Positions 1 to 6,350 of a stretch of 6,350 nt of DNA are shown in pieces. The notes under the pieces are model-generated. The model made no database searches. It was not told the origin of the DNA and saw only the letters and a program-made list of their open reading frames with translations. Numbering within the stretch: the first letter of the stretch is position 1; each line of letters starts with the position of its first letter. A program made the translations under genes and the position numbers. The DNA comes from Candidatus Arcticimaribacter sp. (GTDB lineage Bacteria > Bacteroidota > Bacteroidia > Flavobacteriales > Flavobacteriaceae): the NCBI GenBank assembly GCA_011526275.1, contig WTJP01000033.1, positions 14,971 to 21,320 of the forward strand. Direction: 5' to 3'.

Positions 1-636
1 TTTGTTGGCAACCCCTTGGTGGAAGTGATCAAAGAAGAATTGAAAGGCACAGCCGATCTTCCTTCACCCCTTAAACAAGAACAACCCATTATTGCACTTC
101 TTCCCGGTAGCCGGAAACAGGAAATCGATAAAATGATGCCCATCTTTTTGGAAGTCATTGCACATTTTCCACACTATCAATTTGTCATTGCAGGGGCACC
201 GGGCATTGATCCAAGCTGGTACGAAAAATTCACCATCCACCCCAGTGTGTCGCTTTTGCACAACCAAACGTATGGCTTACTGAAAAATGCCTTTGCCGCT
301 ATTGTCACCAGTGGAACAGCAACCCTAGAAACCGCTCTTTTTAAAGTCCCTCAACTTGTTTGTTACAAAAGCAGTACAGTAAGTTATGCCATCGCTAAGC
401 GCATTGTAAAGCTCGATTTCATCTCATTGGTCAACCTCATCATGGGGAAGGAAGTCGTGAAAGAACTCATTCAAGACGACTGTTCTGTAGAACAAATTTG
501 TGCCGAACTAGAACGCATTTGCGAAACAGAGAAGCGTGCAACACTATTGAAAGATTACCAAGAATTAGCGAAAAAACTGGGAGAAACAAATGCCAGTCAA
601 AACGTTGCGAAAAGCATTTTAGGAGCGCTTCAATAA
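1..636 (+). CDS. lpxB: Lipid-A-disaccharide synthase LpxB, 3' part (5' end outside window)
   Basis: LpxB is the GT19-family glycosyltransferase of lipid A synthesis. It joins UDP-2,3-diacylglucosamine to lipid X to give the tetraacyl disaccharide-1-phosphate, acting at the inner face of the cytoplasmic membrane. The frame is open from the first base and begins FVGNPL, matching the 'VGHPL' segment found mid-protein in this family, so the true start lies upstream; 211 residues are visible of a usual 370 or so. Other family marks are LLPGSRKQEI (PGSR at 103-114), the sugar-nucleotide-site segment SGTATLE (310-330), and FISLVNLIMGKEVVKELIQ followed by a family-like C-terminal helix region. The TTG at 16 is an internal leucine codon, not a start. 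The TAA at 634-636 is 20 bases before comEC, which suggests co-transcription. Nothing in the visible part looks damaged. Identification is from remembered family motifs and is firm. Confidence 0.95.
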   Translation, partial: FVGNPLVEVIKEELKGTADLPSPLKQEQPIIALLPGSRKQEIDKMMPIFLEVIAHFPHYQFVIAGAPGIDPSWYEKFTIHPSVSLLHNQTYGLLKNAFAAIVTSGTATLETALFKVPQLVCYKSSTVSYAIAKRIVKLDFISLVNLIMGKEVVKELIQDDCSVEQICAELERICETEKRATLLKDYQELAKKLGETNASQNVAKSILGALQ

Positions 637-656
637 AGCTTGCTTATCTTTAGGGA

Positions 657-1424
657 ATGAACCCCTCTTCTTTCCCTTTACTTCCGCAATTCCTGCTGTT
701 TGTCTTCGGCATCTATCTTTCCTTTCCAACCGACTGGTTTTCTTTTGGGATAGGACTAGCCTTAGCCTTGGTCACCCTTTTGTATTTTGCTTTTCAACCG
801 CCATGGTATTCCCGCAACCTCCTCATTGGGAGCTGCTTTTTATTGTTGGGAGTTGGCTTAGGAAAAATAGACCAAAGGCTAACAGAGAAACACTACAGTC
901 AATTCATTACAACCAAAGGCCAAAATACCTTTGAATTTATACTGGAGCAACGGCTTCGCCCTACTGCTTATTACGATCGCTACACCATCCAAATAAAGAA
1001 ATGTAACGGTCAACGTGCCGACGGACATTTGCTGTTGACCGTTGCGAAAGACAGCACCCAAAAACCACTTGATTACGGTCAAGCTTGGAAGCTTAGCGGG
1101 AAAATCAATCCCATTGCTCCTCCCCTGAATCCCGGTCAATTCGATTACAAAAGCTACTTAAACAGCCTTGGCATTTATCACCAATTGAAAAGTACTACGC
1201 TACCAACACCATTGGCGAATCCATCAACAAGCTTTTTTCTCCAATCAAAAGCAGGTGCGATCGCAGCCCTAGAGCGTTCAAATTTAACCCCTCCAACCAA
1301 GCAATTATTGAATGCCCTCGTATTGGGTGAAAAACGGCACTTGATCGAGAAGAAATGGAAGGTTTTGCCCAAGCAGGCTTGGCGCATTTATTGGCGATTT
1401 CAGGCTTACATATTGGATTATTGA
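657..1424 (+). CDS. comEC: ComEC N-terminal fragment (DUF4131/OB-fold part), 255 residues as read
   Basis: This is the 5' portion of the comEC locus up to the stop reached after the frameshift. Residues of about 8-23, 30-46 and 55-69 are hydrophobic and look like three membrane segments. A soluble stretch of roughly residues 90-185 follows, corresponding to the OB-fold part of the DUF4131 region. It carries the family's typical NPGQFDY motif at residues 158-164 (1128-1148) just before a 'YLNSLGIYHQL' segment. The reading is family-like to about residue 226 (Lys at 1332-1334). The final 29 residues or so are basic, tryptophan-rich and unlike ComEC, so they are out-of-frame read-through. As it stands the product would be a membrane-anchored stub without the transport core. 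AGGGA sits immediately against the ATG, too close to act as a normal ribosome binding site. Confidence 0.8.
   Translation: MNPSSFPLLPQFLLFVFGIYLSFPTDWFSFGIGLALALVTLLYFAFQPPWYSRNLLIGSCFLLLGVGLGKIDQRLTEKHYSQFITTKGQNTFEFILEQRLRPTAYYDRYTIQIKKCNGQRADGHLLLTVAKDSTQKPLDYGQAWKLSGKINPIAPPLNPGQFDYKSYLNSLGIYHQLKSTTLPTPLANPSTSFFLQSKAGAIAALERSNLTPPTKQLLNALVLGEKRHLIEKKWKVLPKQAWRIYWRFQAYILDY
1330..1334 (+). other. Frameshift site in comEC: A5 run
   Basis: The bases GGT GAA AAA CGG (1326-1337) end the well-conserved upstream frame, while ACG GCA CTT GAT (1334-1345) begins the well-conserved downstream frame. Adding one A gives GGT GAA AAA ACG GCA, that is GEKTALDREE, with no awkward residue at the join. A six-A run shortened to five is therefore the simplest explanation. 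The exact base is inferred; the two frames must cross somewhere between 1331 and 1424, the region open in both. Confidence 0.8.
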
Positions 1425-2650
1425 TGCTCTTGTTCCGTTTTCTTTTGTCGCCTTTACGCCTTCTCCCAAAAGGAGATTTGCTTTTAAGCTTAACCGTCAT
1501 CTCACTGTTGTGGGGCTATGCATTCTTTGTTGGTGCCTCCCCTTCGGTCTTACACGCTGTTACACTTTTTTCAGCCATTCAATTGGGGCATGCCGCCCAA
1601 AGAAAACTACCCACCGCCTATTTGGTCTTACTTTCTATGGTAATTCTACTTTTCGTTTCGCCCCGTCTTATCCTCCAACTGGGTTTTCAACTGAGTTATT
1701 TGGCCGTCTTTGGGATCTTATTTCTTCTCCCTATTTTTCAATTGAACATCAGCTTTCCACCGCTGCGCTGGTTTTGGAGCTTAACCCTCGTTTCCCTGGC
1801 CGCACAAATTGCTGTTGCCCCGTTGAGTATCTATCACTTTCAACAATTCCCTGCATTGTTTTTGTTGAGTAATTGGGTGGTATTACCCTTAATGGGGGCT
1901 TTCCTTTACTTGGGTTTCGGCAGTGTAATTTGGTTGCTATTCTCGCCTTTGCCCCAAGTGCTTGTAAAGCTTTTAGACAGCAGTGTATATCAATTGAATT
2001 TATTTGTTCAATGGGTCAACCAACAAGAAGCCTTTTTTTTCTCCAATCTATACCTCAGTAAACTTAGTCTTCTTCTGTGCTACTTGCTGCTAACTGGCCT
2101 TCTTCTGGGGCATTACAGCAAGAAAAGCGGATGGTTTTATTACAATTGTAGTGTTACACTCGCTCTTTTTTATTCCTTATGGACGGGTTTCCCGCAAAAG
2201 CAAGACAGCTTATGGCTCGCCCACCGCTATGGAGGTACCCTACTGGTCGAGAAAAAACAACAACAACTTTTCGTTTACACCAACGATAGCCTAGCGGGGA
2301 AAGATTTTACCCTAGGGCAGTATCATCGTTATTTTGGCTTAAAAGACAAGGTCATTCTTCCTTTAAAAAACAGTTATCAACTTGGGCAGCAACAATTACT
2401 CGTGATTGACGGAGCTTGGATCGAAGGGTACGAAACTTCACCTGCTTCGATCATCTTACTCTGCAACAACCCTAAATTTAACGTAGAGCGGTATTTAAAA
2501 AAACAAAGACCGCAAATCGTATTGATCGACGGGAGCAACACCCCCTACTATATCGAACGTTGGAAGCAAACCCTAACGGAAGAAAAAATCCCCTACCATA
2601 TCACGGCCGAGCAAGGCGCCTTTAACTTTAACCGCGAAACTTGGGAATAA
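1355..2650 (+). CDS. comEC: ComEC C-terminal fragment (Competence domain plus soluble tail), 431 residues
   Basis: This is the transport core of ComEC. Near the start it has the strongly conserved HLLAISGLH motif (residues 11-19 of this fragment, 244-252 of the restored protein). A long series of hydrophobic membrane segments typical of the Competence domain then runs to about residue 285 of the fragment. The remaining 145 or so residues are soluble. They match the tail I recall from flavobacterial ComECs, with segments like SPASIILLCNNPKFNVERYL and, near the end, RWKQTL...IPYHIT...GAF. No metallo-beta-lactamase HxHxDH signature is present, unlike ComEC of Bacillus. The ATG at 1355 encodes an internal methionine of the full protein and is probably not a natural start, although separate initiation cannot be excluded. 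The frame is open back to 1331, just after a TGA at 1328-1330. The 3' end overlaps the convergent thioredoxin-like gene by 23 bases. Confidence 0.85.
   Translation: MEGFAQAGLAHLLAISGLHIGLLMLLFRFLLSPLRLLPKGDLLLSLTVISLLWGYAFFVGASPSVLHAVTLFSAIQLGHAAQRKLPTAYLVLLSMVILLFVSPRLILQLGFQLSYLAVFGILFLLPIFQLNISFPPLRWFWSLTLVSLAAQIAVAPLSIYHFQQFPALFLLSNWVVLPLMGAFLYLGFGSVIWLLFSPLPQVLVKLLDSSVYQLNLFVQWVNQQEAFFFSNLYLSKLSLLLCYLLLTGLLLGHYSKKSGWFYYNCSVTLALFYSLWTGFPQKQDSLWLAHRYGGTLLVEKKQQQLFVYTNDSLAGKDFTLGQYHRYFGLKDKVILPLKNSYQLGQQQLLVIDGAWIEGYETSPASIILLCNNPKFNVERYLKKQRPQIVLIDGSNTPYYIERWKQTLTEEKIPYHITAEQGAFNFNRETWE
2628..2650. other. Tail-to-tail overlap of comEC and the thioredoxin-like gene
   Basis: The comEC stop (TAA, 2648-2650, plus strand) lies inside the last codons of the thioredoxin-like gene, whose own stop (TTA on the plus strand, 2628-2630) lies inside comEC. 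The 23 shared bases encode FNRETWE on the plus strand and NFIPKFRG on the minus strand. No intergenic terminator is possible here, so each transcript must end within the other gene or run on as antisense. Confidence 0.9.
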
Positions 2651-3167
2651 AGTTTTTTAAATAGATTTCGATGTCTTCAGAAGTGGAGAACACAGCATAA
2701 TCGCCTTGTTTAATCATTTTTAAATAGGGCTCCAATTGCTGCGGATTGTAATACCCTACTACCGGCATAATGGGATCTCCATCTTCACTAAAAAAGACCA
2801 TGGTAGGATAGCCTTTAATCCCTAAAAATTGCGTGAACTGGTGGGTTGCATTCCTCCCTCTTCGGTTCGGGTCATAATTGGGATTGCGAAACAACTGATC
2901 GTAGAAAGCGATTTCTTCATTGCCTTCCGCATTGAATTTTACTGCGTAGTAATGTTCGTTTATGTAACGGGCTACATCTTTGTTAGCAAAGGTTTTTTTA
3001 TCCAAGAGTTTACATGGACCACACCAAAGGGTGTACACATCCATAAAAATTTTCTTTGGCTTGGTTTTTTGAGCTTCCAAAGCCTCGGGCAGACTCATCC
3101 ATTTAATTTCTTGGGCCTGTACTCCACTGGCGAGCAAAAGGAAGAATAATAAGAATATCTTTTTCAT
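2628..3167 (-). CDS. Periplasmic thioredoxin-fold protein with WCGPC active site
   Basis: This is a 179-residue secreted thioredoxin-like protein. Residues 1-18 form a signal peptide: two lysines, a phenylalanine/leucine-rich core, then GVQA before Gln19, a plausible signal peptidase I site. The thioredoxin fold follows, with a strand ending KKIFMDVYTLW, redox-active Cys49 and Cys52 in WCGPC (Cys49 codon 3021-3023), and the cis-proline region GYPT at Pro121. Between them lies an insert of about residues 92-110 rich in Asn, Arg and Pro (NYDPNRRGRN), longer than in minimal thioredoxins. It most resembles the Thioredoxin_7/DUF255-like group common in Bacteroidota. Its role is probably reduction or isomerisation of disulfides in exported proteins; the substrate is unknown. 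No lipobox cysteine is seen. The start ATG is 9 bases after the transporter stop, in a very AT-rich spacer, so it is probably the last gene of the peptidase-transporter operon. Confidence 0.9.
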   Translation of the reverse strand: MKKIFLLFFLLLASGVQAQEIKWMSLPEALEAQKTKPKKIFMDVYTLWCGPCKLLDKKTFANKDVARYINEHYYAVKFNAEGNEEIAFYDQLFRNPNYDPNRRGRNATHQFTQFLGIKGYPTMVFFSEDGDPIMPVVGYYNPQQLEPYLKMIKQGDYAVFSTSEDIEIYLKNFIPKFRG

Positions 3168-3176
3168 GGAATAAAA

Positions 3177-4703
3177 TTAATGAACATCTCCCATTAACTT
3201 GTTCAAAAATGGAGCCAAAAGCAAGACCAATACTCCAGCACCAAGGGCGTAATTTGAGATGAGTGCAAATCCGTCGATATAGATAGGTAAAGAAACCAAT
3301 CCACTCACCTCTGTACCGCTACTCTCCACAGCCAATTGTTTTCCAATGAAACCAACCAATTGGAAGGCATAAGAGGAAGACAAGAACCAAATCCCCATCA
3401 TAAAAGCAACGATGCGCTTTGGCGACAGGTCGGTGATTTTAGACAAACCAACTGGCGACATAAATAATTCCCCAATCGAAATCAAAAAGTACATAATGAG
3501 CAAGTAACTAAAGGGAACTAGACCGTTTGCGTCGGCAGCTTCTCCACTTACCTTAAGTGCAAAGAAACTCAATCCAGCTAACAACAAACCTATCCCAAAT
3601 TTATAGGGTGTTCTTGGGTTTAAATTCTTCTTCCCCAAATAAGTAAACAATAAAGAAATAGGAATGGACAAGATGATGATAAACATGGAATTCAAGGAGT
3701 TCGTCTGTGAAGCGTTCATCAGCGATAAGTCCACATTGCGATCGGCGAAGAGGGTAATCACACTACCCGAAAGTTCATGGAAGCCCCAGAACAAGGTCAT
3801 AAAGACCGTGATAAAAATGGCGACGATTAATTTTTTTCGCTCCTCCAACGTGGCTTGAAAAAGGATGATGGCTAGATACACCGCCACCACAATTCCGATG
3901 GCTTGGAAAAGTACATTCACCAAGTTTTTATCGCCTACAATACTTGTCCCTCCGGCAATAGCTTCATAAGAAGAAAGCATAAAAGCAATGAGCGGGGCAG
4001 ATAAAAATGCGAGTACTGTGACCCAATTGTCATTGGAGAGTAATCCCACTTTTTTGTTGAGTTTTTCTTCAGAAGGAGGAAGACCGTGATCTTGGAACAC
4101 CCCTGATTTTATGCCTTGCCAGAAGAAAGCCAAACCGGTCATCATCCCAATACCGGCCAAGCCAAAGCCATAGTGCCAGCCATAGGCTGCACCTAGCCAT
4201 CCGCAAAGCAAGGGTGCTACCCAACCTCCAATGTTAATTCCCATATAGAAAATAACAAAGCCAGAATCTTTTCTCGGGTCGTTATCTTTATAAAGTGCTG
4301 CCACAAAGGTGGAAATGTTGGGCTTAAAGAAACCGTTTCCAACCACAATAAAACCCAAAGCCAAGTAGAAGGCCATGTCGTTTTCAATGGCGAGAACAAA
4401 ATGCCCAAGCGCCATTAAGATTCCCCCCAAGAAAATGGACTTTCGGAAGCCCAAGAGGCTATCGGATATTTTCCCTCCAATTACTGTAGAGGCATACACC
4501 AAAGAACCGTAGGAAGCATAAACTGCTGCGGCAGCAATGTCGCGGGTTGCGAGGGCTTCAAAAATCACATTGACCATGTAAAGGGTCAATAGGGCGCGCA
4601 TTCCGTAGAAGCTAAAACGCTCCCATAATTCGGCAAAAAATAAATAAAATAGGCCTCTAGGATGCCCTAGCAGGGTATCTTCCTTGTTCAGTTCACTAGT
4701 CAT
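3177..4703 (-). CDS. POT/PTR2-family proton-coupled di-/tripeptide transporter
   Basis: This 508-residue inner-membrane carrier of the major facilitator superfamily imports di- and tripeptides with protons. It starts with a short polar tail and then carries the diagnostic ExxER motif of helix 1 in ELWERFSFYG (Glu25, Glu28, Arg29), which takes part in proton coupling. Helix 4 has GFFKPNIS with the conserved Lys127, which interacts with the peptide carboxylate in characterised POTs. The PTR2 signature region FYMGINIGG follows. In the C-terminal half GELFMSPVGLS holds the conserved Glu412 of helix 10. Length and hydrophobic pattern fit the bacterial 14-helix form. It lies 24 bases downstream of a dipeptidyl peptidase gene on the same strand and 9 bases upstream of the thioredoxin-like gene. 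This supports a peptide-uptake operon. Exact substrate preference cannot be read from the sequence. No defects are seen. Confidence 0.95.
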   Translation of the reverse strand: MTSELNKEDTLLGHPRGLFYLFFAELWERFSFYGMRALLTLYMVNVIFEALATRDIAAAAVYASYGSLVYASTVIGGKISDSLLGFRKSIFLGGILMALGHFVLAIENDMAFYLALGFIVVGNGFFKPNISTFVAALYKDNDPRKDSGFVIFYMGINIGGWVAPLLCGWLGAAYGWHYGFGLAGIGMMTGLAFFWQGIKSGVFQDHGLPPSEEKLNKKVGLLSNDNWVTVLAFLSAPLIAFMLSSYEAIAGGTSIVGDKNLVNVLFQAIGIVVAVYLAIILFQATLEERKKLIVAIFITVFMTLFWGFHELSGSVITLFADRNVDLSLMNASQTNSLNSMFIIILSIPISLLFTYLGKKNLNPRTPYKFGIGLLLAGLSFFALKVSGEAADANGLVPFSYLLIMYFLISIGELFMSPVGLSKITDLSPKRIVAFMMGIWFLSSSYAFQLVGFIGKQLAVESSGTEVSGLVSLPIYIDGFALISNYALGAGVLVLLLAPFLNKLMGDVH

Positions 4704-4727
4704 AATCGTTCAATTGGTTTCTCTTGT

Positions 4728-6350
4728 TTAGAGATTGTTTTCAATAAATGTAGTCATTTTCTCATAGAGGTGGCGACTGGTGTTTCCACCGTAAATCCCG
4801 TGGTTTTTATCGGGATAGATCATCCACTCAAATTGTTTGTTGGCTTGCACCAAGGCCTCGACCATGCGCATGGTGTTTTGCACATGTACATTGTCGTCTC
4901 CAGAACCGTGAATCAAGAGGTACTTCCCTTTGAGTAGATGAGCATAATTCAAAGGGGAATTATCGTCATAGCCCGTTGGGTTTTCTTGTGGGGTACGCAT
5001 AAATCTCTCGGTGTAAATGGTGTCGTAAAAACGCCAGTTGGTAACCGGAGCGACTGCTATGGCCATGGCAAAGACATCGTTCCCTTTTAAGATACAATTG
5101 GTGGACATGTGGCCGCCATAACTCCACCCCCAAATCCCAATGCGACTTGCATCGATGTATGGCAATGCGCCCAAAGCTTTGGCCGCAGCAATTTGATCTT
5201 CGGTTTCGTATTTTGTCAATTCCTTGTAGGTCATTTTCTTAAAATCTGCCCCCTTAAATCCAGTCCCTCTTCCATCTACACAGGCCACGAGATAGCCCTT
5301 TTGCACCAATAGTTGATGCCAATAGTCGCGCTGCCCGTTCCAACGGTTGGCTACACTTTGTGACCCTGGCCCAGAATATTGGAACATCAACAATGGGTAT
5401 TCTTTCGTCGGATCAAAATCTTTGGGTTTGAGAAGGTACATGTTCAGTTCCTCTCCGTTGATTTCTAGGGTTGAAAATTCTTTTTCTACCAAATTGTAGT
5501 CGGCTAGCTTTTCTACCAAAGCAGAATTGTCCTCAATTTCACGTACTACCTTAGCCGTTTTGGTATCGCGCAGGGTATAAATACGCGGCGTGTTTGCATC
5601 TTCATAAGTGTGGATATAATAGCGATAATCGGCACTAAACGCTACTCCGTTAGTCCCTTTATTTGGACTTAATGTTCTTTTCTTCTTCCCGTTTAAGCCT
5701 ATGGAATAAACCACACGCTCAATTGAACTTTGCTCTACAGAAGCGTAATAGAGTTCTTTGGTTTTAGGATTCACGCCAAAAAAACGGGTGACCTCCCACG
5801 GGCCTTTGGTGATTTGTCTTTTTAAACTACCGTCGCTGTTGTAGTGATACAAATGGTTGTAGCCCGAGCGTTCGCTGCTCCAAATAAAATCTCCTTTTGC
5901 TAAAAAACGGAGGTTGTCGTGAATATCCACATAGGTGTTAGAAGTTTCCTCGAGTAAGACCTTAGCCGCATTAGAAGCTGTATCTACCTCCCAAAGTTTT
6001 AGGTTGTTTTGAAGGCGGTTCATGCTTTGCACGATCAAACGGTTGTTCTGCGGTGCAAACTGCATACGAGGAACATAATAAGGTACCTCGTCTCCTAAAG
6101 TTATTTCATCTAAACTCCCTGAGGACAATTGATAGTGATGTAGGCTAACTTTTGCGTTCTTTTCTCCCGCTTTAGGGTATTTGAATGTGTAGGGATATTG
6201 ATATAAATCCTGTCCATAAATATCCATGGAGAACTCTGGCACATCGGTTTCATCGAAGCGCATAAAGGCAATGCTATTGCTGTCGGCACTCCAATCGAAG
6301 GCACGTACAAAGCCAAATTCTTCTTCATAGACCCAATCGGTCAAACCGTT
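4728..6350 (-). CDS. S9B-family dipeptidyl peptidase IV-like serine peptidase, 5' end outside window
   Basis: This is a prolyl-oligopeptidase-clan enzyme that should release N-terminal dipeptides, typically X-Pro or X-Ala, from oligopeptides, probably in the periplasm. The frame is open to the window edge; 540 residues are visible of roughly 720, so about 180 N-terminal residues and any signal peptide are missing. The visible part begins NGLTDWVYEEEFGF, whose glutamates match the double-Glu motif that binds the substrate amino terminus in DPP IV (Glu205/Glu206 of the human enzyme). About 300 residues of beta-propeller follow. The alpha/beta hydrolase domain then has the oxyanion Tyr in QYSGPGSQ (5376-5378), Ser in GWSYGG (5121-5123), Asp in HGSGDDNVH (4896-4898) and His in DKNHGIYGG (4800-4802), so the triad is complete. 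The TTG at 6344 is an internal leucine codon. A prolyl tripeptidyl peptidase is the main alternative. It is probably the first or an early gene of the operon with the POT carrier. Confidence 0.94.
   Translation of the reverse strand, partial: NGLTDWVYEEEFGFVRAFDWSADSNSIAFMRFDETDVPEFSMDIYGQDLYQYPYTFKYPKAGEKNAKVSLHHYQLSSGSLDEITLGDEVPYYVPRMQFAPQNNRLIVQSMNRLQNNLKLWEVDTASNAAKVLLEETSNTYVDIHDNLRFLAKGDFIWSSERSGYNHLYHYNSDGSLKRQITKGPWEVTRFFGVNPKTKELYYASVEQSSIERVVYSIGLNGKKKRTLSPNKGTNGVAFSADYRYYIHTYEDANTPRIYTLRDTKTAKVVREIEDNSALVEKLADYNLVEKEFSTLEINGEELNMYLLKPKDFDPTKEYPLLMFQYSGPGSQSVANRWNGQRDYWHQLLVQKGYLVACVDGRGTGFKGADFKKMTYKELTKYETEDQIAAAKALGALPYIDASRIGIWGWSYGGHMSTNCILKGNDVFAMAIAVAPVTNWRFYDTIYTERFMRTPQENPTGYDDNSPLNYAHLLKGKYLLIHGSGDDNVHVQNTMRMVEALVQANKQFEWMIYPDKNHGIYGGNTSRHLYEKMTTFIENNL

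Larger units (their letters stand above)
657..2650 (+). pseudogene. comEC: ComEC/Rec2 DNA-uptake channel gene, interrupted by a -1 frameshift
   Basis: This is the complete comEC locus, here in two frames. ComEC is the inner-membrane channel that carries single-stranded DNA into the cytoplasm during natural transformation. The upstream frame gives ...LVLGEK and then loses family resemblance. The frame starting at 1331 gives KTALDREEMEGFAQAG followed by HLLAISGLH, exactly the continuation expected in ComEC proteins. One extra A in the run at 1330-1334 would join them into a protein of 664 residues, normal for flavobacterial ComEC. Both sides are otherwise free of stops and well conserved, so there is no sign of general decay. 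This fits a very recent mutation or a homopolymer sequencing error. Programmed frameshifting seems unlikely because the site (T GAA AAA C) is not a classical X XXY YYZ heptamer. If real, the strain probably lacks a full-length ComEC. The start at 657 is the only good one: an in-frame TAG lies at 651-653. Confidence 0.85.

Noticed and set aside
637..656. Promoter between lpxB and comEC
   Set aside because: Only 20 bases separate the genes and no Bacteroidota-type -33 TTG with TAnnTTTG is visible in the gap. Co-transcription is simpler.
1326..1340. Programmed -1 ribosomal frameshift signal at the A run
   Set aside because: The in-frame codons are GAA AAA preceded by T, so a tandem slip would pair the GAA tRNA with TGA. 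I see no classical slippery heptamer and no obvious strong downstream stem-loop. Kept only as an unlikely alternative.
1195..1500. Minus-strand open frame of about 100 codons across the comEC frameshift region
   Set aside because: It is an antisense shadow of comEC. Its translation is basic and low in information, with no recognisable motif, and the plus-strand frames there are clearly the conserved ones.
2033..2040. T8 run inside comEC as a phase-variation tract
   Set aside because: The run encodes consecutive phenylalanines in a membrane-type segment, and the frame is intact across it. There is no evidence that it varies.
2613..2622. Perfect palindrome AAGGCGCCTT just beyond the thioredoxin-like gene, as terminator or binding site
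   Set aside because: It has no loop, lies within comEC codons, and is not followed by a T tract in the minus direction. A 10-base palindrome is expected by chance at this scale.
2637..2658. Inverted repeat AAACTT / AAGTTT with a 7-base loop followed by T's at the comEC 3' end, as a terminator
   Set aside because: The stem has six pairs with only one G-C, the T tract overlaps the stem and is cut short by A's, and the sequence is coding on the minus strand. Too weak to call.
2829..3149. Plus-strand open frame of 106 codons opposite the thioredoxin-like gene
   Set aside because: The minus-strand gene has a signal peptide, WCGPC and GYPT, while the plus-strand reading has no family resemblance and no initiation context.

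Overview
The window reads as an ordinary chromosomal stretch from a Bacteroidota bacterium, most likely of class Flavobacteriia. The protein families, their order and their sequence style support this: a lipid A gene (so a Gram-negative), a ComEC protein with a C-terminal domain like that of flavobacterial ComECs, an S9B dipeptidyl peptidase, a POT peptide transporter and a periplasmic thioredoxin-like protein. Start regions are AT-rich without strong Shine-Dalgarno sequences, as is common in this phylum. Base composition by eye is moderate, not as AT-rich as typical Flavobacterium. The genus cannot be named from the sequence.

Left part, plus strand (1-2650): the 3' part of lpxB (lipid A disaccharide synthase) is followed after 20 bases by a comEC/rec2-type DNA-uptake channel gene. 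The comEC reading frame is broken by a -1 frameshift that maps to a run of five A's at 1330-1334. One additional A would restore a continuous 664-residue protein through a family-typical junction. The gene is therefore a fresh pseudogene, a sequencing or assembly error in a homopolymer, or, less likely, a recoded or split gene.

Right part, minus strand (6350 down to 2628): three closely packed genes read leftward. They are an S9B dipeptidyl peptidase IV-like serine protease (5' end cut off by the window), a 508-residue proton-coupled oligopeptide transporter of the POT/PTR2 family, and a 179-residue secreted thioredoxin-fold protein with a WCGPC active site. Gaps are 24 and 9 bases, so they are probably one transcript. 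The likely division of labour is that the peptidase trims oligopeptides in the periplasm to dipeptides, the POT carrier imports them, and the thioredoxin-like protein handles disulfides in the periplasm. The last is the least certain link.

The two transcription units converge, and comEC and the thioredoxin-like gene overlap tail to tail by 23 bases, leaving no dedicated terminator space. No gene-free stretch is longer than 24 bases. I found no RNA genes, mobile elements, CRISPR arrays, tandem repeats or convincing promoters or terminators. I see no undescribed system here; the point most worth a check is the comEC frameshift.
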